Below, one piece after another: positions 26,532-33,006 of a DNA stretch of 64,000 nucleotides. The notes under the pieces are model-generated. The model saw only the letters and a program-made list of their open reading frames with translations, made no database searches and was not told where the DNA came from. This DNA is from Streptomyces sp. NBC_01288 (GTDB lineage Bacteria; Actinomycetota; Actinomycetes; Streptomycetales; Streptomycetaceae). A program made the translations under genes and the position numbers. Positions within the stretch are counted from its first letter, which is position 1. Every line of letters starts with the position of its first letter. The stretch lies in contig NZ_CP108427.1 in the NCBI RefSeq assembly GCF_035982055.1, positions 9,423,001 through 9,487,000 of the forward strand, written 5' to 3'.

Positions 26532-26549
26532 ACCGAACGAATGGTCGGT
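26532..26549. promoter_or_regulatory. TetR-type operator before paaA
   Basis: ACCGAACGAATGGTCGGT, with flanking T and A, gives TACCGA...TCGGTA arms. It sits directly downstream of the -10 element, a position where a repressor blocks transcription. It shares the ACCGA-N-CGAA-NNN-TCGGT pattern with the site before paaN, apart from small differences, and fits control by the TetR encoded at 18564. Confidence 0.7.
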
Positions 26550-26567
26550 AGGGAAGTTGGTGTGTCG

Positions 26568-27578
26568 ATGACCAGCACAGGCACGGAGGCGTCAGCCGCC
26601 GGCTGGGACGAAGCGCGGCTCTCGGAGCAGTTCGATGCCACGATCGCGAAGGACCAGCGGATCGAGCCCCGCGACTGGATGCCCGACGGCTATCGCAGGA
26701 CCCTGATCCGGCAGATCGCGCAGCACGCGCACTCCGAGATCATCGGGATGCAGCCGGAGGGCGACTGGATCACCCGCGCGCCCTCCCTGCGCCGCAAGGC
26801 GATCCTCTTCGCGAAGGTGCAGGACGAGGCCGGACACGGACTGTATCTCTACTCGGCCGCCGAGACCCTGGGCGCGGACCGCGCGGAGCTGACCGAGGCG
26901 CTGATCGAGGGCCGGCAGAAGTACTCGTCGATCTTCAACTACCCGACGCCGACCTTCGCCGACGTCGGTGTGATCGGCTGGTTCGTGGACGGCGCGGCCA
27001 TCTGCAACCAGGTGCCGTTGTGCCGCTGTTCGTACGGGCCGTATGCGCGGGCCATGGTGCGGGTGTGCAAGGAGGAGTCCTTCCACCAGCGTCAGGGCTA
27101 TGAGCTGCTGTTGACCATGATGCGCGGCACGGACGGTCAGCGGGCCATGGTCCAGGACGCCGTGGACCGTTGGTGGTGGCCGTCGCTGATGATGTTCGGC
27201 CCGCCCGACGACGACTCGCCCAACTCGGCGCGCTCCATGGCCTGGAAGATCAAGCGGCACAGCAACGACGAACTGCGTCAGCGCTTCGTCGATATGACGG
27301 TGCCGCAGGCGGAGAAGCTCGGAGTCACCCTGCCCGACCCGGAGTTGAGCTGGAACGAGGAGCGCGGTCACCATGACTTCGGCACCCCGGACTGGTCCGA
27401 GTTGCAGCGCGTGATCAGCGGCGACGGACCGTGCAACGCCGAGCGGGTCTCCCGCCGCCGCGCCGCCCACGAGGAGGGCGCCTGGGTCCGGGAGGCGGCC
27501 ACGGCCCACGCGGCCAAGCAGGCGGCTCGTACACAGGAATCCGTCCGTACGCAGAAAACCGAAGGAGCGGCCGCATGA
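26568..27578 (+). CDS. paaA: Phenylacetyl-CoA epoxidase, oxygenase subunit
   Basis: 336 residues. PaaA is the diiron catalytic subunit that epoxidises the ring of phenylacetyl-CoA. Recognisable parts: RDWMPDGYRRTLIRQIAQHA, the diiron-type KVQDEAGHGLYLY and CKEESFHQRQGYELL, AICNQVPLCRCSYGPYARAM and DRWWWPSLMMFGPPDDDSPN. The start is taken as the ATG at 26568; a GTG at 26562 is better spaced from GGGAAG and adds only two residues. The operon paaABCDE follows with tight spacing. Confidence 0.95.
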   Translation: MTSTGTEASAAGWDEARLSEQFDATIAKDQRIEPRDWMPDGYRRTLIRQIAQHAHSEIIGMQPEGDWITRAPSLRRKAILFAKVQDEAGHGLYLYSAAETLGADRAELTEALIEGRQKYSSIFNYPTPTFADVGVIGWFVDGAAICNQVPLCRCSYGPYARAMVRVCKEESFHQRQGYELLLTMMRGTDGQRAMVQDAVDRWWWPSLMMFGPPDDDSPNSARSMAWKIKRHSNDELRQRFVDMTVPQAEKLGVTLPDPELSWNEERGHHDFGTPDWSELQRVISGDGPCNAERVSRRRAAHEEGAWVREAATAHAAKQAARTQESVRTQKTEGAAA

Positions 27579-27859
27579 CGCAGGACTGGCCCCTGTACGA
27601 GGTGTTCGTCCGGGGCAAGCGCGGCCTGAACCACGTCCACGTCGGCTCGCTGCACGCCGCCGACGACGCCATGGCGCTCACCCACGCCCGCGACCTGTAC
27701 ACGCGGCGCAACGAGGGCGTGTCCATCTGGGTGGTGCGCTCGGAGCACATCGCCGCCTCGACCCGCGACGAGAAGGACCCGTTCTTCGCGCCGAGCGCCG
27801 ACAAGGTCTACCGCCACCCGACGTTCTACGACATCCCCGAAGACGTCCCCCACATCTAG
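27575..27859 (+). CDS. paaB: Phenylacetyl-CoA epoxidase, PaaB subunit
   Basis: 94 residues, the usual size. DWPLYEVFVRGKRGLNHVHV and the segment RDLYTRRNEGVSIWVVRSEH are diagnostic. PaaB is a small structural subunit bridging the epoxidase complex. The ATG overlaps the paaA stop by ATGA with GAAGGAG upstream. Confidence 0.95.
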   Translation: MTQDWPLYEVFVRGKRGLNHVHVGSLHAADDAMALTHARDLYTRRNEGVSIWVVRSEHIAASTRDEKDPFFAPSADKVYRHPTFYDIPEDVPHI

Positions 27860-27868
27860 GAGCAGGGA

Positions 27869-28705
27869 ATGAGTGACGACCACGTCTATCTGTCCCTGGC
27901 CGAGGGGCACGACGACAGCGACGCCCGCTGGGCCTTCGGCACCGGTTTCGAGGACCCGCTGCACGGCGTCGACGAGACCGTGCCGGAGGGGACGGACTCC
28001 GCTCAACTGGCCGCGTTCTGCCTGGCACTTGGCGACGACGCGCTGGTGAGTGCCCAGCGGCTGGCCCAATGGTGCACCGCCGCCCCCGAGTTGGAGGAGG
28101 AGGTGGCCCTGGCCAACATCGGGCTCGACCTGCTCGGCCAGACCCGCCTGCTCTACGCGCGTGCCGGTCAGGTCGACGGCTCCGGGCGCGACGAGGACGC
28201 GTATGCCTACTTCCGCGACGCGGACGCCTTCCGCAACGTACGGCTGGCCGAACTCCCCAACGGAGACTTCGCGTTCTCCATCACCAGGCTGCTGGTGCTG
28301 TCCTCCTGGCGGCTGGCCCTCTTCGAGCGGCTCGCCACCACGACATCGGACCCGGTGCTCGCCGCCATCGCCGCCAAGGGCGTCAAGGAACTCGCGTACC
28401 ACCGCCAGTACGCCGCCGAGTGGGTCGTCCGGCTGGGCGACGGCACGGAGGAGTCGCAGCGGCGGATGCGCGACGCGTTCGCCGGCATCGCCCCGTACGT
28501 GGACGAACTCTTCGCGGGGGACGGCGAGTTGAGGACCGAGTTGCTGGCCGTACTCCGCCAGGTCACCGACGCCGCCGGCCTCGTGCTCCCCGAGGCGACG
28601 CAGGTCCCCGGCCACGGCCGCGACGGCGACCACACCGACCACCTGGCCCCGCTGCTGGCCGAACTCCAGAGCGTGGCCCGCGCCCACCCGGAGGCGACAT
28701 GGTGA
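27869..28705 (+). CDS. paaC: Phenylacetyl-CoA epoxidase, structural subunit
   Basis: 278 residues, a ferritin-like partner of PaaA. Motifs include CLALGDDALVSAQRLAQW, the ALANIGLDLLGQTRLLYARA segment, EDAYAYFRDADAFRN, ELPNGDFAFSITRLL and KELAYHRQYAAEWVVRLGDG. It binds PaaA and helps hold the substrate; metal ligands are degenerate in this subunit family. ATG at 27869 with AGGAG upstream; the 3' end overlaps paaD by 7 bases. Confidence 0.95.
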   Translation: MSDDHVYLSLAEGHDDSDARWAFGTGFEDPLHGVDETVPEGTDSAQLAAFCLALGDDALVSAQRLAQWCTAAPELEEEVALANIGLDLLGQTRLLYARAGQVDGSGRDEDAYAYFRDADAFRNVRLAELPNGDFAFSITRLLVLSSWRLALFERLATTTSDPVLAAIAAKGVKELAYHRQYAAEWVVRLGDGTEESQRRMRDAFAGIAPYVDELFAGDGELRTELLAVLRQVTDAAGLVLPEATQVPGHGRDGDHTDHLAPLLAELQSVARAHPEATW

Positions 28706-29205
28706 CCACCCTGCTCGACGCACGGCGCGCCCGGAACGTCGCCGCGCAGGTGACCGACCCCGAGATGCCCATGCTCACGCTCGCCGACCTCGGCGTACTG
28801 CGCGAGGTCGAGGTGACCGAGGACGGCACGGTCGTCGCGAGCCTGACACCCACCTACTCCGGTTGCCCGGCGATGGCCGAGATGCGCGCCGAGGTGGCCG
28901 CGCGGCTGCGGGACGCCGGGTACGCGCGCGTGGAGATCCGCACGGTTCTCAACCCGCCCTGGACCACCGACTGGATCACGCCGGTCGGCCGCCGCAAGCT
29001 GGCCGAACACGGCATCGCCCCACCGGGCGCCGCCCCCCGCGGCCCGATCAAGCTCACCCTGTCACCGACCCGCCGCACGGTGCCCTGCCCCCGCTGCGGG
29101 GCGACGGACACGGAGGAGACCTCGCACTTCGCCGCGACCTCCTGCAAAGCCCTGTGGCGGTGCCGCGCCTGCCGCGAGCCGTTCGAGTACGTCAAGGAGA
29201 TCTGA
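28699..29205 (+). CDS. paaD: PaaD, metal-cluster assembly factor of the epoxidase
   Basis: 168 residues. An MIP18/DUF59 domain (VTDPEMPMLTLADLGVLREV, TPTYSGCPAM, PPWTTDWI) is followed by a zinc ribbon (CPRCGATDT...CKALWRCRACREPF) as in other PaaD proteins. It is thought to help insert the iron-sulfur cluster of PaaE. GGAGG sits four bases before the ATG at 28699. Confidence 0.94.
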   Translation: MVTTLLDARRARNVAAQVTDPEMPMLTLADLGVLREVEVTEDGTVVASLTPTYSGCPAMAEMRAEVAARLRDAGYARVEIRTVLNPPWTTDWITPVGRRKLAEHGIAPPGAAPRGPIKLTLSPTRRTVPCPRCGATDTEETSHFAATSCKALWRCRACREPFEYVKEI

Positions 29206-29248
29206 TGGCGAGCCCCCAACGCCTGCTCGCGGAAAGGACGGTGGACCA

Positions 29249-30352
29249 GTGACCGCCCCGGCCCCCACCACCCCCGCCCGCCCGGCGCGTCGGCGCCCGG
29301 CCTTTCATGCTCTGCGGGTCGCCGCCGTCGAGTCGCTGTGCGAGGACGCCGCCGCCATCAGTTTCGAGATCCCCGGGGACCTCGCCGAGGAGTTCGCGTA
29401 CCGGCCCGGTCAGTCGCTCACGTTGCGGCGTGAGGTCGAGGGACGGGACGAGCGGCGCTCGTACTCCATCTGCTCCCCGGCGGGCGCGCGGCCCCGGATC
29501 GGCGTGCGGGTCGTCCCCGGCGGCCTGTTCTCGTCCTGGCTGGTCAACGACGTACGGCCCGGCGACACCGTCGAGGTGATGGCCCCCACCGGTGCCTTCA
29601 CCCCCGACCTGACCAGCCCCGGCCACCACGTCCTGATCGCCGCCGGCTCCGGCATCACCCCGATGCTGTCCATCGCGGAATCCGTCCTCGCCGCCGACAC
29701 CCGCTCCCGCGTCACGCTCTTCTACGGCAACCGGCGCAGCGACACCGTGATGTTCGCCGACGACCTGGCCGATCTGAAGGACCTGTACCCCGGCCGTTTC
29801 CAGCTGGCGCACATCCTGTCCCGCGAACCGCGTGAGGCGGAGATCCTCTCCGGCCGACTCGACGCCGACCGGCTCAGCACGCTCGTCGACGCCCTCGTGG
29901 ACGTGGAGACCGCCGATCACTGGTGGCTGTGCGGCCCGCACGGCATGGTCCGCGACGCCCAGCAGGTCCTCGCCGGACTCGGCGTCCCCGTCGAACGCGT
30001 CCACCAGGAGCTGTTCTACGCCGACGACGAGCCCGTGCGGACCAACGAGCACATCGACAAGGCCTACGACGGCCCCGTCAGCCAGGTGAGCATCACGCTC
30101 GACGGCCGCACCACCAACTCCGCCCTGCACAAGGACATTTCGATCCTCGACGGCGCCCAGAAGACCCGCCCCGACCTGCCCTTCGCCTGCAAGGGCGGAG
30201 TCTGCGGCACCTGCCGCGCGCTGGTCACCGACGGCACGGCGGACATGCGGCGCAACTACGCCCTCGAACCCGCCGAGGTCGACGCCGGTTACGTCCTCAC
30301 CTGCCAGACCTTCCCCGTGTCCGACACCCTCGCCGTCGACTACGACAGCTGA
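29249..30352 (+). CDS. paaE: Phenylacetyl-CoA epoxidase, reductase subunit
   Basis: 367 residues. A ferredoxin-NADP+ reductase module (YRPGQSLTLRRE, RRSYSICSPAGA for flavin; VLIAAGSGITPMLS and WWLCGPHGMV for NADPH) leads into a C-terminal plant-type 2Fe-2S ferredoxin domain with CKGGVCGTCRALV and a last Cys in LTCQTFPVSD. It delivers electrons to PaaA. The GTG start is 43 bases after the paaD stop, the largest gap inside paaABCDE. Confidence 0.95.
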   Translation: MTAPAPTTPARPARRRPAFHALRVAAVESLCEDAAAISFEIPGDLAEEFAYRPGQSLTLRREVEGRDERRSYSICSPAGARPRIGVRVVPGGLFSSWLVNDVRPGDTVEVMAPTGAFTPDLTSPGHHVLIAAGSGITPMLSIAESVLAADTRSRVTLFYGNRRSDTVMFADDLADLKDLYPGRFQLAHILSREPREAEILSGRLDADRLSTLVDALVDVETADHWWLCGPHGMVRDAQQVLAGLGVPVERVHQELFYADDEPVRTNEHIDKAYDGPVSQVSITLDGRTTNSALHKDISILDGAQKTRPDLPFACKGGVCGTCRALVTDGTADMRRNYALEPAEVDAGYVLTCQTFPVSDTLAVDYDS

Positions 30353-30360
30353 GGCCTGCC

Positions 30361-31128
30361 ATGACACTTCACTTCGAAGTCGCTGACGGCGTCGGCACGA
30401 TCCGCCTCGACCGGCCGCCGATGAACGCCCTGGACGCCGCCACCCAGGACGGCCTGCGCGCACTCGCCGAGGAGGCTTCGCGTCGCGACGATGTGCGGGC
30501 CGTGGTGGTCTACGGCGGGGAGAAGGTGTTCGCGGCGGGTGCGGACATCAAGGAGATGCAGCGGATGGACCATGCGGCGATGGTCGTACGGTCGCGGGCG
30601 TTGCAGGAGTCGTTCACGGCGGTGGCCCGCATTCCGAAGCCGGTGGTCGCGGCGATCACGGGCTATGCGCTGGGCGGGGGGTGCGAGTTGGCGTTGTGCG
30701 CCGACTTCCGTATCGCCGCCGACAACGCGAAGTTGGGGCAGCCGGAGATTCTGCTCGGGTTGATTCCGGGGGCGGGTGGCACGCAGCGGCTTGCGCGGCT
30801 GATCGGTCCCTCGAAGGCGAAGGACCTGATCTTCACGGGGCGGATGGTCAAGGCCGATGAGGCGCTCGCACTCGGGCTCGTCGATCGACTCGCCCCCGCC
30901 GCCGACGTGTACACCGAGGCGCACGCGTGGGCGGCGAAGCTCGCGCAGGGACCGGCGATCGCACTCCGCGCCGCGAAGGAAGCGATCGACACCGGGTTGG
31001 AGACGGATATCGAGACCGGGCTGGCCGTTGAACGGACTTGGTTCGCGGGGCTGTTCGCGACCGAGGACCGTGAGCGCGGGATGCGGAGCTTCGTCGAAGA
31101 GGGCCCCGGCAAAGCCAAGTTCAGGTGA
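30361..31128 (+). CDS. Enoyl-CoA hydratase (paa pathway, PaaF-like)
   Basis: 255 residues, crotonase fold. KVFAAGADIKEMQ and GYALGGGCELALCADFRIA form the oxyanion hole; Glu in GCEL and Glu in GQPEILLGLIPGAGGTQRL are the two catalytic acids of true hydratases. The sequence is more canonical than the hydratase at 24049. GAGG lies six bases before the ATG. It is the last gene of the paaA operon and is followed by three short repeats and a strong terminator. Confidence 0.9.
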   Translation: MTLHFEVADGVGTIRLDRPPMNALDAATQDGLRALAEEASRRDDVRAVVVYGGEKVFAAGADIKEMQRMDHAAMVVRSRALQESFTAVARIPKPVVAAITGYALGGGCELALCADFRIAADNAKLGQPEILLGLIPGAGGTQRLARLIGPSKAKDLIFTGRMVKADEALALGLVDRLAPAADVYTEAHAWAAKLAQGPAIALRAAKEAIDTGLETDIETGLAVERTWFAGLFATEDRERGMRSFVEEGPGKAKFR

Positions 31129-31167
31129 GACGAAGTTCAGGTGAAGCGAAGGTCAGGTGAGACGAAG
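31121..31167. repeat. Three tandem 16-base repeats at the end of the paa operon
   Basis: The unit TCAGGTGARRCGAAG occurs at 31121-31135, 31137-31151 and 31153-31167, a period of 16. The first copy contains the stop codon of the hydratase, and the third runs into the terminator stem. It looks like local duplication by slippage. Confidence 0.8.
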
Positions 31168-31200
31168 CGCGGGCCGGGAGCGATTCCCGGCCCGCGCTTC
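31164..31200. terminator. Strong hairpin terminator between convergent operons
   Basis: A perfect 16-bp stem, GAAGCGCGGGCCGGGA (31164-31179) with its reverse complement (31185-31200), closes a five-base loop. It lies between the plus-strand paa operon and the minus-strand sedolisin gene and could stop transcription from both sides. There is no T tract, as is common in Streptomyces. Confidence 0.85.
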
Positions 31201-31242
31201 ACATCAGTCGTGCGTCAGGCTTCGTGAGTCAGCCTTCGTGGA

Positions 31243-32865
31243 TCAGCCGAGCAGCTTCGTCGCCAGGGTCGCCGCGTTGTACGAGCCCCAGCCGGTGGTG
31301 AAGTCCCAGCCCGTGGCGGCGGAGTACGCGCCGTTGCTGCCACTGGTGATGTCGTGGAAGCCGGTGCCGCTCGCCGTGTAGAGCGCGGGGTTGGCGAAGC
31401 CGAGGTTGGCCTTGCCGGACGCCGCGGCCTGCTGGTTGTAGAGCGCGCCGAAGGCCGCCCACTCGGGCGCGGCGGCGCTGGTGCCGCCGACCGAGGTCCA
31501 GGTGCCCTGCGAGTAGATCGAGACACCGGGGCTCGGGTTGGCGTGCGCCGAGACGTCCGGGACCTGGCGGTAGCCGCCACCGGCGCTCTTCTGGACGGCG
31601 GTCTGCCAGCTCGGGATCTTGAAGACGGAGGACTTGCCGCCGCCACCGCCGGACCAGGCCACCTCCTTGCTGAACGCGTTGGCGGAGGTGACGGTCAGCT
31701 TGGTGCCGCCGACGCCGGTGACGTACGGGTCGGAGGCCGGGTAGTCGACCGTGGTCGTGCCGTCGCCCGCGTCGTCCGAACCGTCGTCACCCGACGCGGC
31801 GTAGAAGCCGAGGCCCTCGGCCGCGCCCGCCTTGAACACGGCGTCCACGGCGTTGATGTTGGAGGTGGTGCGCTGGCTCTCGGACGCGCCCCAGCTGATC
31901 GAGGTGGTCGGGATGCCGCTGTCGACGATGGCCTGGTAGGTGTCGACCTCGCCGGCGTCGGAGTTGGGGCCCTCGAAGACGGTGACGTTCGCCTTCGGGG
32001 CGATGGCGTGCAGGACCTCGATGTCCAGCTCGACCTCGACCTGTCCGTCACCGAGCGCGCCGGAACCGCCGTCCACCTTCGAGACGGTCGGAGTGGGGGA
32101 GCCCAGGCTGTAGTTGGTGTCGTACTTGGTGATGTTGGACTGCGCGAAGCCGTCGAACTCCAGCAGCGCGATCTTCTGGCCGCTGCCGGTGTACGTACCG
32201 GAGACGTTGTAGCCGCCCTTGAGCTGCGCCGGGGTGTAGCCGCCGCCGGGACCGTTGCGCGGGGCGACGGTGTCGGTGGCCTGGTGGTGCAGCTGGGCGC
32301 GGTTGTTGAGGCCGGTGACGTCGCTGACCAGGCCGGCGATGCCGGTCGGCAGGGTCGGCGCGGTCTCGTTGGCGTAGAACGCGCGGCCCGACTTGGCGTC
32401 CTTCCACGTCGACAGCTTGGTGCCGAACGCCTTCTCCAACTGGGCAGCCGTGCCGCTGGCATCGACCAGCAGGTTCCCCGAGTGGACCTTGCCGACGGTG
32501 AGACCCTGGGCGCGCAGGTACTCCTTGACCTGCTTCACCTCGGCGTCGGTCCTGCCGAACCGGGCCGCGAACTGAGCCTTCGTCAGATAGTGGCCGTAGG
32601 AACTCGACCGCGGATTACTGACGTTCGAGATGAAGGTGTCGAGGCCCTTGTTGTTTCTCGGGGTCAGGCTGATGGCCACGGATATGTGTTTGGCGGCGGA
32701 GACGGCGCCGGTGCGGGCCGCGTCGTGGTTCAGGCCCTTGAGGACATCTCCCGCGATGGCGGCGCGAGTTGTGTGCGGCTGGGCGGCGGCGTAGGCGCTG
32801 GGGACGGCGGCGGCGAGCAGTGCCGGTACGGCGACCAGACCGACCAGTTTCAGTCGTGACGTCAC
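31243..32865 (-). CDS. Secreted S53 (sedolisin) serine peptidase
   Basis: 540 residues. A signal peptide (LVGLVAVPALLAAAVPSAYA) is followed by a pro-domain (PRSSSYGHYLTKAQFAARFG, typical of Pro-kumamolisin) and the catalytic domain. The sedolisin Glu and Asp lie in VEVELDIEVLHAIAP and the Ser in SVGGTSAAAPEWA; a calcium site is indicated by FHDITSGSNG and GWDFTTGWG near the end. These enzymes are active at acidic pH and mature by self-cleavage. The GTG at 32865 has GGAGG six bases upstream. Confidence 0.95.
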   Translation of the reverse strand: MTSRLKLVGLVAVPALLAAAVPSAYAAAQPHTTRAAIAGDVLKGLNHDAARTGAVSAAKHISVAISLTPRNNKGLDTFISNVSNPRSSSYGHYLTKAQFAARFGRTDAEVKQVKEYLRAQGLTVGKVHSGNLLVDASGTAAQLEKAFGTKLSTWKDAKSGRAFYANETAPTLPTGIAGLVSDVTGLNNRAQLHHQATDTVAPRNGPGGGYTPAQLKGGYNVSGTYTGSGQKIALLEFDGFAQSNITKYDTNYSLGSPTPTVSKVDGGSGALGDGQVEVELDIEVLHAIAPKANVTVFEGPNSDAGEVDTYQAIVDSGIPTTSISWGASESQRTTSNINAVDAVFKAGAAEGLGFYAASGDDGSDDAGDGTTTVDYPASDPYVTGVGGTKLTVTSANAFSKEVAWSGGGGGKSSVFKIPSWQTAVQKSAGGGYRQVPDVSAHANPSPGVSIYSQGTWTSVGGTSAAAPEWAAFGALYNQQAAASGKANLGFANPALYTASGTGFHDITSGSNGAYSAATGWDFTTGWGSYNAATLATKLLG

Positions 32866-32973
32866 TGAGGTCCTCCGAGGAGTGGGGGGTTGCTGTCCCG
32901 GAAGCGGAACGGCTTCACCGTAGGAACATCGACCCCACCCGCATAAGCGGGGGAACCCTTGCGTTGTGTGTTA

Positions 32974-33004
32974 ACTGCGGATGTCACGTGAACCGCGGAT
33001 GACA
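32974..33004. repeat. Direct repeat upstream of the sedolisin gene
   Basis: ACTGCGGATGTCA (32974-32986) and ACCGCGGATGACA (32992-33004) repeat with an 18-base period, about 110-140 bases before the sedolisin start. The next gene upstream encodes a LuxR regulator ending at 33007. Direct repeats with this spacing can be regulator sites; the assignment is by position only. Confidence 0.4.
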
Positions 33005-33006
33005 GG

